A stretch of DNA of 64,000 nucleotides from Mucilaginibacter sp. Lineage in GTDB: Bacteria > Bacteroidota > Bacteroidia > Sphingobacteriales > Sphingobacteriaceae. The notes under the pieces are model-generated. The model worked only from the letters and a program-made list of their open reading frames with translations, ran no database searches and had not been told where the DNA came from. Location: assembly GCA_028288285.1 (NCBI GenBank), contig JAQBNZ010000156.1, positions 37,656 through 101,655 on the forward strand, in the 5' to 3' direction. Below are positions 1 through 9,888 of the stretch, one piece after another (position 1 is the stretch's first letter; every line of letters starts with the position of its first letter). The position numbers and the translations under genes were made by a program.

Positions 1-834
1 TTTCGTGTAAAATATGTTTTTGACCACCATGATATAAACCCGGAATTTTATGTGGCTAAATTTAATAAGAAAGGTTTTTTTTATAAATTATTATTATTAG
101 TTGAACGTTTAACTTTTGCAACTGCCAATATAAGTATAGCCACCAATGAATCATTTAAAGAGATCGCCATACGTCGAGGGAAGATGGATCCAAACAACGT
201 AAATGTAGTAAGAAGCGGCCCAAAACTGGATAGGCTCAAAATTATTCCACCTATAGATTCATACAAAAAAGGCAAAAAATATCTAATTGGATATGTCGGT
301 GTAATAAGTGAAACAGAAGGCTTGGACCTTTTGCTTGAATCAATAAAATATATTGTAGAACAGCGTCAAGATGTACACTTTGCTATTGTAGGCGGTGGTA
401 TAGAATTGGAAAAAATACAGCACTTATCAGCAAGGATGAATTTGAATAACTATGTTGATTTTTATGGCCGGGTAGATGATAAAACGTTGGTAGAAGTGCT
501 TAACACCGCTGATGTTTGCGTTAATCCGGACAGACCTACAGATATGAATAATTTATCTACCATGAACAAGATAATGGAATACATGGCACTTAAAAAGCCA
601 ATTGTACAATATGATTTAAAAGAAGGTAGGTTTTCGGCTGAAAAAGCATCGTTATACGCAACAAATACAGATACACTCGACTTTGCTAATAAAGTGATGT
701 GGCTTTTAGACAACCCGAGAGACCGTGAGATCATGGGTAATTTTGGCTATGACAGGGTGGTTAATAAATTAGCCTGGTCATATGAATCGGTCAAACTTGT
801 TAACGTGTATAAACGCCTATTTAAGATTACTTAA
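1..834 (+). CDS. GT4 glycosyltransferase, 5' end outside window
   Basis: The reading frame is open from base 1, and the residues encoded before the GTG at base 52 (a DHHD-x3-PE stretch) belong to the N-terminal half of GT4 glycosyltransferases, so the gene starts upstream of the window and the GTG is not a real start. The C-terminal Rossmann half is complete: the GYVGVISETEGLD nucleotide-sugar segment, a VDFYGRV strand, and the acidic donor-binding motif around MEYMALKKPIVQYDL. It would transfer a sugar from a nucleotide donor to the growing lipid-linked repeat unit at the cytoplasmic membrane face. It lies 119 bases upstream of the initiating transferase on the same strand. Acceptor and donor cannot be predicted. 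Confidence 0.85.
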   Translation, partial: FRVKYVFDHHDINPEFYVAKFNKKGFFYKLLLLVERLTFATANISIATNESFKEIAIRRGKMDPNNVNVVRSGPKLDRLKIIPPIDSYKKGKKYLIGYVGVISETEGLDLLLESIKYIVEQRQDVHFAIVGGGIELEKIQHLSARMNLNNYVDFYGRVDDKTLVEVLNTADVCVNPDRPTDMNNLSTMNKIMEYMALKKPIVQYDLKEGRFSAEKASLYATNTDTLDFANKVMWLLDNPRDREIMGNFGYDRVVNKLAWSYESVKLVNVYKRLFKIT

Positions 835-953
835 ATACTATAATATTTTTTATACTTATAATTAACAATTAAATAATATGTAAATAAGCGTTTAAAATAA
901 ACTTAATTACGTTATTTTCAACGTTTAATAAATTGGCTACTTTTAATTAATGA

Positions 954-2369
954 ATGAATTCAAATCGTAAAATACACTTCAATTTCTATAGGTTTTTTAA
1001 CGAATCTTTTGTTTTAACATTTAGTTTTGGATTAGCCTCTGTAATTATTGAGTACGTTTATAAGTCTCATCTCGCTTTAGCAAATTTCTGGATGTTACCT
1101 ATTTTGGTTATTGGCTGGTATTTTACTTCCAGCAGTAATCATCACCCGGATAATTTTGATGCAAAAACCTTTTTGGTCAGCTTATACAAAACAGCCAATG
1201 GGATATTTATTCAGTTTTGCCTGGTGGTACTTTTCTTTTTTTCTGCACACCAAACTTTTAACACCAGGCGCTTTTTATTAATTTACATAGGTTTATTATG
1301 TATATTTATTCCGTTTGAAAAAATTATATATAGAAAGTTAATGCTTTTCCTTCATAAGAAAGGCGTTCATAAAAAAAATATACTTATCATAGGTGCAGGT
1401 AAAATTGGCATAGAGTTTTCCAATGTAATTAAAAAAAATATTCACCTTGGTTATGAGGTGGTTGGTTTTTTAGATGATGAGGATAAATCTGCATTAAAGG
1501 GAAAGTATCTTGGCAAAATAGAAAATATAGACAATTACATTACTGACAATATGAATAATGTGGATGAGGTTGTAATTGCTCTTCCAAACACTGCCCATCA
1601 TAAGATTAAGCATATAGCAAGTATGGTAAGCAACCATGCGGTTAAATTGCGTATCATCCCTGCATATCATGATTTAATAAATTCACAATATAATATCAGT
1701 GTTTTTAACGGATTCCCAATGATAACTGTACGAAATGAACCATTGGATGACATTCATTTACGAACAATTAAAAGGATATTTGATATTATTTTCAGCTTTT
1801 TTGTGCTACTTTTAATATGCTCATGGCTTTTTCCCTTAATTGGTTTATTAATAAAGTTAAATTCAAAAGGACCTGTATTTTTTGTTCAGGAAAGATGGGG
1901 GCGCAAGAACAAAAAAATTAAATGCTATAAGTTCCGCTCCATGTATATTACTTCACGTGATGTAGATGCAACCAGTGGTAAATATCAACAAGCTAAAAAA
2001 AATGATTCGAGGATAACTCCTATAGGTGCTTTTTTAAGAAAAACAAGTTTAGATGAATTTCCACAGTTTGTAAATGTACTTATAGGCAATATGTCTGTTG
2101 TTGGGCCCCGGCCGCATCCAACTCCGCTAAATCTTGAATCCAAAAAAACTATTGACAAATATCTGGTACGGCATCTGGTTAAACCAGGCATCACTGGTTG
2201 GGCGCAGGTAAATGGCTTTAGAGGTGAAACTACTACAAATTCATCACTTATGTTGGCAAGAATAAACTATGATATATGGTATATTGAAAATTGGACCTTG
2301 CTGTTAGACATAAAAATCATTTTCCTTACTTTTTGGAAAACCGTTGCAGGCGATAAAAACGCTTTTTAA
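954..2369 (+). CDS. WcaJ/WbaP-type undecaprenyl-phosphate sugar phosphotransferase
   Basis: This 471-aa polyisoprenyl-phosphate hexose-1-phosphate transferase starts glycan synthesis by moving a sugar-1-phosphate from a nucleotide sugar onto undecaprenyl phosphate. Four hydrophobic segments lie in residues 13-122. A Rossmann-like domain with GAGKIG follows near residue 146. The catalytic bacterial sugar transferase domain begins near residue 272 (KRIFDI) after a further membrane segment. It contains the KCYKFRSM segment, the catalytic Asp-Glu pair in TSLDEFPQF (about residue 366), VGPRP and PGITGWAQV. Length and domain order match the family. The family's usual substrate is glucose-1-phosphate, but galactose or another sugar is possible. 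It is followed by gmd and fcl, as in colanic-acid-like clusters. Confidence 0.93.
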   Translation: MNSNRKIHFNFYRFFNESFVLTFSFGLASVIIEYVYKSHLALANFWMLPILVIGWYFTSSSNHHPDNFDAKTFLVSLYKTANGIFIQFCLVVLFFFSAHQTFNTRRFLLIYIGLLCIFIPFEKIIYRKLMLFLHKKGVHKKNILIIGAGKIGIEFSNVIKKNIHLGYEVVGFLDDEDKSALKGKYLGKIENIDNYITDNMNNVDEVVIALPNTAHHKIKHIASMVSNHAVKLRIIPAYHDLINSQYNISVFNGFPMITVRNEPLDDIHLRTIKRIFDIIFSFFVLLLICSWLFPLIGLLIKLNSKGPVFFVQERWGRKNKKIKCYKFRSMYITSRDVDATSGKYQQAKKNDSRITPIGAFLRKTSLDEFPQFVNVLIGNMSVVGPRPHPTPLNLESKKTIDKYLVRHLVKPGITGWAQVNGFRGETTTNSSLMLARINYDIWYIENWTLLLDIKIIFLTFWKTVAGDKNAF

Positions 2370-2480
2370 TTTATTACCATACGCCTATTAAGTAAAAGGT
2401 GACTATCTAATACTCTTATCAAATAAAATGTAGTAATTTCGAGCTAAAAAATAATTGAATTCGATAAGAATATTCTTTAA

Positions 2481-3599
2481 ATGAGTAAAAAAGTAGCACT
2501 AATAACAGGTATAACAGGACAGGATGGGGCATATCTTGCGGATTTATTATTATCAAAGGGATACGAAATACATGGTATAAAGCGCCGCAGTTCGTTATTT
2601 AATACCGAGCGGATAGACCATCTATACCAAGACCCGCATGATGAAGACCAAAAATTCATTCTGCATTACGGAGATCTGTCTGATTCTACAAATTTAATAA
2701 GGATCATACAACAAGTTCAACCTGATGAAATTTATAACCTGGGTGCAATGTCTCATGTTAAAGTAAGTTTTGATACACCAGAATACACTGCCAATGCCGA
2801 TGGTATTGGAACTTTAAGACTTTTGGAAGCTATACGTATTTTAGGATTAACCAAAAAAACTAAAATTTATCAGGCCTCAACATCAGAACTTTATGGTTTA
2901 GTGCAGGCAGTTCCGCAATCAGAAACTACACCCTTTTACCCCCGGTCACCTTACGCAGTGGCCAAAATGTACGCTTACTGGATAACTGTTAACTATCGCG
3001 AAGCTTATGGTATGTTTGCCTGTAATGGTATATTGTTTAATCATGAGAGTCCTTTACGTGGCGAAACCTTTGTAACACGTAAAATTACCAGGGCAGCAGC
3101 AAAAATAGCATTGGGCCTGCAAAGTAAATTATTTTTAGGTAATCTTGATGCACAAAGGGATTGGGGGCATGCTAAAGACTATGTTGAAGCAATGTACCTT
3201 ATATTACAACAGGATACTCCTGAAGATTTTGTTATAGCTACCGGCGTTACTACAAGGGTGCGTGAATTTGTACGATTAGCTTTTGCAGAACTTGGAATAG
3301 TTATTGAGTTTAAAGGTAGTGGTGCTGATGAAAAAGGATACGTAGCAGCTTGTACACATCCTGATTATCAGATTGAAATTGGACAGGAAATTGTTGCTGT
3401 AGATCCAAAATATTTTAGACCTACAGAAGTTGATCTGTTAATTGGAGATCCTACAAAATCTCAAACTAAATTAGGCTGGAAACCTAAATATGATTTACAG
3501 GGATTGATTGAGGAAATGGTGGCTGCAGATGTTGAATTCTTCCATCGCGAAAAGCTGTTGAAAGATTCAGGATATCAAATTAAAAACCAGTTCGAATAA
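2481..3599 (+). CDS. gmd: GDP-mannose 4,6-dehydratase
   Basis: Converts GDP-D-mannose to GDP-4-keto-6-deoxy-D-mannose, the first step towards GDP-L-fucose. This 372-aa extended SDR has the NADP-binding GITGQDG motif at residues 10-16, the family sequence GIKRRSS, catalytic Ser/Thr in STSELYG and the Y158-x3-K162 pair in [12 protein letters not shown]. The [17 protein letters not shown] and [13 protein letters not shown] segments are typical of Gmd. The ATG is chosen because the Rossmann motif sits at the usual distance from it. fcl begins six bases after the stop, so the two are almost certainly co-transcribed. The pair indicates that the polysaccharide contains L-fucose or a related 6-deoxyhexose. 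Confidence 0.97.
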   Translation: MSKKVALITGITGQDGAYLADLLLSKGYEIHGIKRRSSLFNTERIDHLYQDPHDEDQKFILHYGDLSDSTNLIRIIQQVQPDEIYNLGAMSHVKVSFDTPEYTANADGIGTLRLLEAIRILGLTKKTKIYQASTSELYGLVQAVPQSETTPFYPRSPYAVAKMYAYWITVNYREAYGMFACNGILFNHESPLRGETFVTRKITRAAAKIALGLQSKLFLGNLDAQRDWGHAKDYVEAMYLILQQDTPEDFVIATGVTTRVREFVRLAFAELGIVIEFKGSGADEKGYVAACTHPDYQIEIGQEIVAVDPKYFRPTEVDLLIGDPTKSQTKLGWKPKYDLQGLIEEMVAADVEFFHREKLLKDSGYQIKNQFE

Positions 3600-3605
3600 G
3601 AAGGA

Positions 3606-4544
3606 ATGGAAAAAGTAGCAAGTATATATATTGCAGGGCATCGCGGCATGGTTGGCTCGGCCATTCATCGCAAACTAACCAAAGAGGGCTATACTAATAT
3701 TATTACCAGTACCTCTACAGAACTTGATTTGCGGAACCAGCAACAAACTGCTGCTTTTTTTGCTACACACAAACCCGAATATGTTTTTTTAGCTGCTGCA
3801 AAAGTGGGGGGTATTATAGCTAATAATACTTACCGTGCAGAGTTTTTGTACGATAATCTGCAAATTCAGAACAACATTATTCACTCATCCTACCTTAATG
3901 GGGTAAAAAAATTGATGTTTTTAGGATCAAGTTGTATATATCCAAAACTTGCACCACAGCCTCTAAAAGAGGAGTACCTTTTAACCGGTTTACTTGAGCA
4001 AACAAATGAGCCTTATGCAATTGCCAAAATAGCAGGTATAAAAATGTGCGATGCTTACCGTGCACAATATGGTTGCAATTTTATATCAGTAATGCCTACA
4101 AATTTGTATGGTTATAATGACAACTATCACCCACAAAATTCACACGTAGTTCCGGCATTAATCCGAAGATTTCATGAGGCTAAAACTAATGGCTTATCTT
4201 CTGTAACTATTTGGGGTAGCGGCACACCAAAACGCGAGTTTTTATTTGCTGATGACTTGGCTGAAGCTTGTTTTTATCTGATGCAGAACTACAACGAAGA
4301 AGGGCTGGTTAATGTTGGCACCGGTGAGGATATTTCTATCAAAGATCTTGCCCTGCTTATCAAAAATATTGTTGGCTTTGAAGGCGATGTAGCATTTGAC
4401 ACCTCAAAACCAGATGGTACACCTCGCAAGTTAATGGATGTATCAAAACTTCACAGTAAAGGTTGGCATCATACAATAGAATTGCAAGAAGGCATCCAAC
4501 TGGCTTACAATGATTTTCTCTCTAAAAACAAAAGCTTAGTTTAA
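3606..4544 (+). CDS. fcl: GDP-L-fucose synthase
   Basis: The bifunctional 3,5-epimerase/4-reductase that turns the Gmd product into GDP-L-fucose using NADPH. It is 312 aa, the normal length. Visible motifs are GHRGMVGSA at residues 11-19, AAAKVGGI, the [19 protein letters not shown] block, and the catalytic Tyr-x3-Lys in [10 protein letters not shown] (about residue 136). The VMPTNLYG and [19 protein letters not shown] stretches are diagnostic for GDP-fucose synthase (WcaG). It follows gmd immediately and its stop codon lies inside the stem of a strong hairpin terminator, which ends the plus-strand part of the polysaccharide locus. Confidence 0.97.
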   Translation: MEKVASIYIAGHRGMVGSAIHRKLTKEGYTNIITSTSTELDLRNQQQTAAFFATHKPEYVFLAAAKVGGIIANNTYRAEFLYDNLQIQNNIIHSSYLNGVKKLMFLGSSCIYPKLAPQPLKEEYLLTGLLEQTNEPYAIAKIAGIKMCDAYRAQYGCNFISVMPTNLYGYNDNYHPQNSHVVPALIRRFHEAKTNGLSSVTIWGSGTPKREFLFADDLAEACFYLMQNYNEEGLVNVGTGEDISIKDLALLIKNIVGFEGDVAFDTSKPDGTPRKLMDVSKLHSKGWHHTIELQEGIQLAYNDFLSKNKSLV

Positions 4545-4567
4545 TTATAAACTAAGCTTTTGTTTTT
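4524..4567. terminator. Bidirectional hairpin terminator between fcl and acyltransferase
   Basis: A perfect 20-bp inverted repeat (4524-4543 and 4548-4567) with a 4-base loop. It has an A-run on the left and a T-run on the right, so it reads as an intrinsic terminator on both strands. It spans the fcl stop codon and ends two bases before the stop of the convergent acyltransferase gene, as expected for a shared terminator. Confidence 0.88.
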
Positions 4568-4568
4568 A

Positions 4569-5600
4569 TCAATTGGTTGTAATTACTCTAATGGTGTGCT
4601 TTTTACTCCTGATAAAAGGCTTCTCAATGCATATCCATGATAAGTATGCAAGTATGTAGGTTAGCAATATCAGTACAAACAGATTTACATTAACTTTTTC
4701 TTGAATCATAATGGTTAAAATAAGCCCATGATAAATATATATACCGTATGATATATCATTCGTACGAAGCAGCTTTTTGGCAAGCTCTGGCAAGGTATAG
4801 GCTAACGATATAACCACAAAAGCTAACAGTACATTTTTTATTAAAGTAAATGTTATTGGTTCAATAATCGGTGATAATGTTAAGCTATACACCAGATAAG
4901 CAATTACCCAATACAATGCCTTGTTATTAATTATTGCATGCTTATAAAGCTGCAACCGTTGGAAAATAACACCTATTAAAAAAAGATAAAAATGTGGAAT
5001 GAATGAATAGCTTATTATCTTTTCCAGCTTACCGGTAAAACCTATTGTCTGGAACAGAAAGCTTAATACTAAGAAGACCGTAAGCAATACGTAAAAAAAA
5101 TAATTAGTATACTTTTTTGGCGCCAGCAAATAACAAAAAGGCAGCAGAATATAAAACTGCAGTTCGATGGGTATTGTCCATAAGCTACCGTTATACGAAC
5201 CGAAACCGTATGTTTTTAAAAATGGAGGTGTATAAATAAGCCCTATTAGCTGGGCAGGTAACCAGGCAATAACCTGTTTGTTAATAAAACTTATACCGGT
5301 TATTGTTATTAAAATTATGGTTATGAAAATACAGCCCCACAAGCCCGGGAAAATACGTAATATTCTGTTTCTTGTATAAGTACTGATGCTGTTATTACGT
5401 TCATATGAGGCTGAGATCAAATACCCGCTTATTATAAAAAAAACCGGCACACCTGGAAACAGATATAGGATATTAAGGCTAAAATCACTTAATGATATTT
5501 GTAAATGTTGAAAATAATGGTCGACAATAACTTGTGTTGCGGCAAGTAAACGCAACAGATCAAAATTATTAACCTTAAACTCCTGTTTAAACTCCATCAA
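4569..5600 (-). CDS. Acyltransferase family 3 (OafA/YrhL-like) membrane protein
   Basis: This 343-aa integral membrane protein has about ten hydrophobic segments. Near the N-terminus it carries the family signatures NNFDLLRLLAATQVIVDHYF, with the conserved His, and VPVFFIISGYLI, followed by RILRIFPG. Members move acetyl or other acyl groups across the inner membrane onto sugars of O-antigen, capsule or exopolysaccharide. The gene is last in its minus-strand run and overlaps the upstream glycosyltransferase by four bases (ATGA type), so translation is probably coupled. The acyl donor and the sugar modified cannot be predicted. Confidence 0.9.
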   Translation of the reverse strand: MMEFKQEFKVNNFDLLRLLAATQVIVDHYFQHLQISLSDFSLNILYLFPGVPVFFIISGYLISASYERNNSISTYTRNRILRIFPGLWGCIFITIILITITGISFINKQVIAWLPAQLIGLIYTPPFLKTYGFGSYNGSLWTIPIELQFYILLPFCYLLAPKKYTNYFFYVLLTVFLVLSFLFQTIGFTGKLEKIISYSFIPHFYLFLIGVIFQRLQLYKHAIINNKALYWVIAYLVYSLTLSPIIEPITFTLIKNVLLAFVVISLAYTLPELAKKLLRTNDISYGIYIYHGLILTIMIQEKVNVNLFVLILLTYILAYLSWICIEKPFIRSKKHTIRVITTN

Positions 5601-6799
5601 GCCTTATTGTTATCAATTTTATCCCAACCACTTGTATTGTAGCGGCCATGCCATAAGCTTATAATAGTAGCGGTGATAATACCCGGTAATATATATGGTT
5701 TGGCATATAACCTATTTAGTTCATCGGCAAGCTGTTTACCCATTCTTTCAAAACTAAATGCATCAACAAGCTTCAAAGATGCATTTCCCATCTGTTTTTT
5801 TAGTAGGTCATTAGTATTTATATACTTTAAGATGGCATTATAAATAGCGTTTACATCAACCGGATCAAATCCAAACCCATTTACTCCTTCTTTTAAAAGA
5901 TCGTGAGCCGCATTAATTCTTGCACTTAATAACACAGGCAAACCAGCGGCCATAGCCTCGTTTACAACGAGCCCCCATGTTTCTGAAAGGCTTGGCAAAA
6001 TAAACGCATCAGAGCGTTTAAAATAAGCCGGGAGCGTCTTGTTATCTACAGCCTCAATAAACTCAACCGTTTTAACACTCAAATTTAATGACAGCTGTTT
6101 TAAAGACACTTCCTGAGGTCCGTTACCAACAATCACTAAGTGATAACCTGTATTTTGCCGTTCAATCAACTGCCATGCCTTTAGCAAATTATCTATATTC
6201 TTTATGGGTACCAGCCGCGCGATGCAAATAATGGTTTTGCTTTTGGGCTGACAATTAGTAATCGGATTAAAAAAATCATTATCAATACAACTGAATCCAT
6301 AAAAAAACGGGATGCCTTTATCATGGAAGTAGGTGTATTCTTGAGCATAACTTTTTGAAGGGAGCCACAAACTGTCAGCCTGCAATGTGATCAGGTTCTT
6401 GATCCCTTGCACTACAAAATTCCTTTTTACCTGCGATGGCTTGGCATCATCAAACATGATAAATTTCTTCTTGTTCTTTTTCGCCCATGAAATACCTAAC
6501 GCACCAGGGAAAAACACAATAGAAGGCCCAATAACAATATCAGGCTGCAGATCATCTAAAGCCTCATGTAGGGCTTTCTTTATATCAAATTTTGATAAAT
6601 CTATCGAACTATCATTAGGGAAAAGGCAAGTCCACCAGGGCTGTGTATTGTTAACCGTATCAAAAGTATAAGGCGAGCCTTTTCCAAAAAGCTCGATCGC
6701 ATACATATCAATATTTTGAGAAGCCAGATATTGGTGAAGGTAGGCCAGCCTGCTTTTCCAGTATACCCTGAAATCGTTATTTAATATTACTATTTTCAA
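5597..6799 (-). CDS. GT4 family glycosyltransferase
   Basis: A 400-aa retaining GT-B glycosyltransferase, inferred to add one sugar to the polysaccharide repeat unit in the cytoplasm. The C-terminal half shows IICIARLVPIKNIDNLL (donor-binding Rossmann start), VIVGNGPQE, and the E-x7-E motif in LPSLSETWGLVVNEAMAAG, followed by GLPVLLS. The N-terminal half starts with a short strand, MKIVILNNDFRVYW. The gene overlaps both neighbours by four bases, which places it in an operon with the GT2 gene upstream and the acyltransferase downstream. Its sugar specificity is unknown. Confidence 0.9.
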   Translation of the reverse strand: MKIVILNNDFRVYWKSRLAYLHQYLASQNIDMYAIELFGKGSPYTFDTVNNTQPWWTCLFPNDSSIDLSKFDIKKALHEALDDLQPDIVIGPSIVFFPGALGISWAKKNKKKFIMFDDAKPSQVKRNFVVQGIKNLITLQADSLWLPSKSYAQEYTYFHDKGIPFFYGFSCIDNDFFNPITNCQPKSKTIICIARLVPIKNIDNLLKAWQLIERQNTGYHLVIVGNGPQEVSLKQLSLNLSVKTVEFIEAVDNKTLPAYFKRSDAFILPSLSETWGLVVNEAMAAGLPVLLSARINAAHDLLKEGVNGFGFDPVDVNAIYNAILKYINTNDLLKKQMGNASLKLVDAFSFERMGKQLADELNRLYAKPYILPGIITATIISLWHGRYNTSGWDKIDNNKA

Positions 6800-7692
6800 T
6801 TATGCATTTCCCTCCTTTTAAATTTATCCCAAATAATGGGGAACAGGGTTTTTAGCCATAATTTAGCAAAGGCACTTATATAATCTGCCGGGAAATGTTT
6901 TTTTATGTAATAAAGATATTCTTTGTAAGCCAAGCCATTAACACTGTATAGGTAGCTAATTCTCTTTTTAAGCGAGTGCTTGCCTGATAGCCAGTTAACC
7001 CCATGATCATCTTCGCAATAACCATAATAACCGGGTGCAATTAACACGTCAACACCATTCCTGAATGCAGTTAAAGTATAATCAAAGTCGGCCAGGTAGT
7101 GGGTATACATATTTGAAAAAAGGCCTATCCTTTCAACCGTAAACTTATCAACCAAAAGTATATTAGCATTACCTAATTGGCATGGAAGAGTTTCACTATC
7201 ATGAGGCTTAACAGAATAATAAGCAGCGCGATTTGATTTATACAATGAGCTGCCACCATATGATAACTGGTTTGAAACAGGGCTTAATGTTGAACCTATT
7301 AAAATAGTTCCGTTGCTTTTGCCCTCCATATAGGTGGCCATTAATCTTTCAACACTATCTTCCAGAAGTATTACATCATCGTTAAACAATAAAAACAGAT
7401 CATAAACCTTTTGAGTGATGGCGTATTTCCAAATAGTAAGCATCCCTCCTGCCCAAAACAAGCTTCCCGTTCCGTTTATTATATTAACAAAAGGAAATTC
7501 TTTTTTTACAGCAGCAGCGGTACCATCAGTTGAACCATCATCAAGCAAGTATATATCTGCCTGTAATCTTTTAAATCCAAACTGATCAATTAAACTATGT
7601 AGAAATGTAAGGGTTTTATATTTTCGGTTATAACAGGTTAACAAAACCGCTACGTTGCTTAAAGCCTGATCTTTCATCCTATTGGTATGCAA
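6796..7692 (-). CDS. GT2 family glycosyltransferase
   Basis: A 298-aa inverting GT-A enzyme of the rhamnosyltransferase/WcaA-like GT2 group. It contains VAVLLTCYNRKYKTLTFL near the N-terminus, YLLDDGSTDGTA (nucleotide-binding Asp), and LLFNDDVILL, which serves as the metal-binding DxD-like motif, then an ADFDYTLTAFRNG helix. It is predicted to add a sugar to the lipid-linked repeat unit in the cytoplasm. The stop codon overlaps the next glycosyltransferase start by four bases, and the gene begins directly after the stop of the Wzy-like gene. Donor sugar is unknown. Confidence 0.9.
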   Translation of the reverse strand: MHTNRMKDQALSNVAVLLTCYNRKYKTLTFLHSLIDQFGFKRLQADIYLLDDGSTDGTAAAVKKEFPFVNIINGTGSLFWAGGMLTIWKYAITQKVYDLFLLFNDDVILLEDSVERLMATYMEGKSNGTILIGSTLSPVSNQLSYGGSSLYKSNRAAYYSVKPHDSETLPCQLGNANILLVDKFTVERIGLFSNMYTHYLADFDYTLTAFRNGVDVLIAPGYYGYCEDDHGVNWLSGKHSLKKRISYLYSVNGLAYKEYLYYIKKHFPADYISAFAKLWLKTLFPIIWDKFKRREMHN

Positions 7693-8952
7693 TTAAATGC
7701 CGGCAAGGTTGTCACTTTCTTTTTCTTTATGACCTATAGGGGTTTGTACTTTCCTTAAAAACAAAAATATTAATACAAACGGAAGGATAAGAATAGGTTC
7801 GCCAAAACTTAATGCCAATAGAATAAGTATACAATATACTACGTTCTCAAATTTAACTACATACGGGCGGCAAAATCTTATATAACGATACATCAGGTAA
7901 AAAAATCCTACTATACCAAACTTGGCAAAAAAATCAAATATCCCATTAGATATGTTAACTGTATAAGTTTTGTTTAATATATCATTATACTTGTTACTTA
8001 CGCCCAATATCAATTTATCGCCAAATGAATTTATAATATGCCACATGCTTGAGAACCTGTTTAGTGGTATTTGCATACGGTTATGATGATAATACTTCTC
8101 TAATACTTTTAAATGATTAAGATCACGCATATCTTCCTTATAGGTATCTATTATCTTATCCCCTAAAAATGGAATAAAAACAACTAATGCAATAACTATA
8201 GGAATAAGTATTAATAGGTAAATATTAATCTTGGGTACTCTAAACCTGTATGCTAAAATTAGCAATACACACAAACCTAAATAATTTGTAGTTGAAAATG
8301 TAGTAATATTAGCAATTACAAGTATAATAGTAGTGTTATCAAACTTAAACCTGTTTAAGAAAAAGTGAAACATTAAGGCTATCACTAAAAAACATCCAAA
8401 TGCGCCAGGCTCCCAAACAAAGCCCGAATTGCTAAAATCATGAAAACCTTTTGTATAGGTAAATAATAAAAAGTTTGTATAGCCGGGAATCATATTACCG
8501 GTTGGAAAACTTATAGCCGAAAACACTCTGAACATAGCCTCTGGTGCTAAGAGCTGTAGTATAAAAAATATAAAAGACAGTACCGCCAAATGGGTTACAA
8601 CTTTTACAATATACGCTATGGCTTCATCCTTTAGAATTGCACAGAATATAAAGCTCAAAAATATGTACTTAACTAAGAATATTATGTCGCTGATTAAATA
8701 ATCGGTTTCAAGCTCATTAACAACATAGAACCTAAAAAATATGAATAAAAGATAAGCGATGGAGAACCAAAGAAGATTTATCATATCACGTTTCTCAAAC
8801 TGCCTTTTTATAACACCAGCTAAAATCATTAAAAACATAATTATAAACCAGCCAGGTGTACTTGATGACAAAAAATTGGCATTTGCAGTTAATAATAAAA
8901 AAAAGAAAGTGATAAGGTATTGTACGTTTATATCTTTAAAAAACTTCATCAA
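7693..8952 (-). CDS. Wzy-like O-antigen polymerase/ligase-type membrane protein
   Basis: A 419-aa, very AT-rich gene for a protein with about ten to eleven hydrophobic segments and a charged loop at roughly residues 260-320. The FSNSGFVWEPGAFG stretch resembles the short conserved motif in Wzy polymerases and O-antigen ligase-like proteins. Because it sits among glycosyltransferases of a polysaccharide locus, polymerisation of repeat units in the periplasm is the most likely role. This family diverges so fast that sequence alone cannot separate polymerase from ligase. A second protein of similar type lies at 17008-18375. Confidence 0.7.
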   Translation of the reverse strand: MMKFFKDINVQYLITFFFLLLTANANFLSSSTPGWFIIMFLMILAGVIKRQFEKRDMINLLWFSIAYLLFIFFRFYVVNELETDYLISDIIFLVKYIFLSFIFCAILKDEAIAYIVKVVTHLAVLSFIFFILQLLAPEAMFRVFSAISFPTGNMIPGYTNFLLFTYTKGFHDFSNSGFVWEPGAFGCFLVIALMFHFFLNRFKFDNTTIILVIANITTFSTTNYLGLCVLLILAYRFRVPKINIYLLILIPIVIALVVFIPFLGDKIIDTYKEDMRDLNHLKVLEKYYHHNRMQIPLNRFSSMWHIINSFGDKLILGVSNKYNDILNKTYTVNISNGIFDFFAKFGIVGFFYLMYRYIRFCRPYVVKFENVVYCILILLALSFGEPILILPFVLIFLFLRKVQTPIGHKEKESDNLAGI

Positions 8953-9031
8953 TTGTATTGCGATTTACTGTACTAAAGTATCAAATATTATAATAATGGC
9001 TTTCAATAATTAGTAAAATAACTATTACTAA

Positions 9032-9694
9032 TTATTGAATACTCGAGGTAAATGATTCAACGCTCTCGAAAAGCTTATTATTCGCTTTAATTTCTTTCAT
9101 GCTCCAATTCCACCATTTTATTGCTAAAAGCTTTTCTACTTGCTGTTCATCAAAACGAGGCTTGATAAACTTTGCAGGTACGCCACCAACAATGGTATAA
9201 GGCGCTACATCCTTTGTTACAACTGATCCTGAAGCTACGATAGCTCCATCGCCAATTTTAATCCCATCCATAATAATAACATTGTTGCCTACCCAAACAT
9301 CGTTGCCTATCAGCACTACATATTTTTCGTCCGCATCAATAAATAAGTGCTCTTTAAAGATATCTTTATCTACAAAAGAAAAACCGGCTTGCTTTTTTGT
9401 TGAATAGAATGCGGGATGGCTTGATACAAAACCCGTGGAAGGATGCACACCCAAACCGGTTTCCACACTACTGCCTATTGAACAATATCTCCCGATAATA
9501 GCTTTTTTTATAATTGATTTATCGGCTATGTAAGTTCCTAAGCCAATTTTTGATGAGGCAACTTCGGTATTATCGCCAATTACATTATATCCTTCAAACA
9601 CAATGCGGGTATCTAATAATACCTTTTTACCAATCTTTACATTTTTACTGTAATAAGCCCATTTATAATAATTTCTTTTAAGCCAGGCTTTCAT
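9032..9694 (-). CDS. Hexapeptide-repeat O-acetyltransferase (CatB/xenobiotic acetyltransferase-like)
   Basis: A 220-aa left-handed beta-helix acyltransferase. Hexapeptide repeats run from about residue 40 ([16 protein letters not shown]) to the C-terminal [19 protein letters not shown] and [16 protein letters not shown] closure typical of this superfamily. The insertion with [17 protein letters not shown] includes the likely catalytic His. It probably O- or N-acetylates a sugar of the repeat unit using acetyl-CoA. It stands slightly apart from its neighbours: 79 bases upstream of the Wzy-like gene and divergent from the plus-strand EEP gene. Confidence 0.88.
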   Translation of the reverse strand: MKAWLKRNYYKWAYYSKNVKIGKKVLLDTRIVFEGYNVIGDNTEVASSKIGLGTYIADKSIIKKAIIGRYCSIGSSVETGLGVHPSTGFVSSHPAFYSTKKQAGFSFVDKDIFKEHLFIDADEKYVVLIGNDVWVGNNVIIMDGIKIGDGAIVASGSVVTKDVAPYTIVGGVPAKFIKPRFDEQQVEKLLAIKWWNWSMKEIKANNKLFESVESFTSSIQ

Positions 9695-9888
9695 TTAAAT
9701 AGTATTATTGAGCTATAAAGATAATTAACTAAGCTAAAAAACCTATGGAAAAGGTTATAAAGCCGGTGCAAATCGGTAGTAATTTAATTGCTGACAAAGA
9801 ATTGAATTATTATACTCAATAAATAATACTAAACATTTACTTTTAAGGAATTTTGTTTACAACCTTACACAACGTGGTACTATAATCT

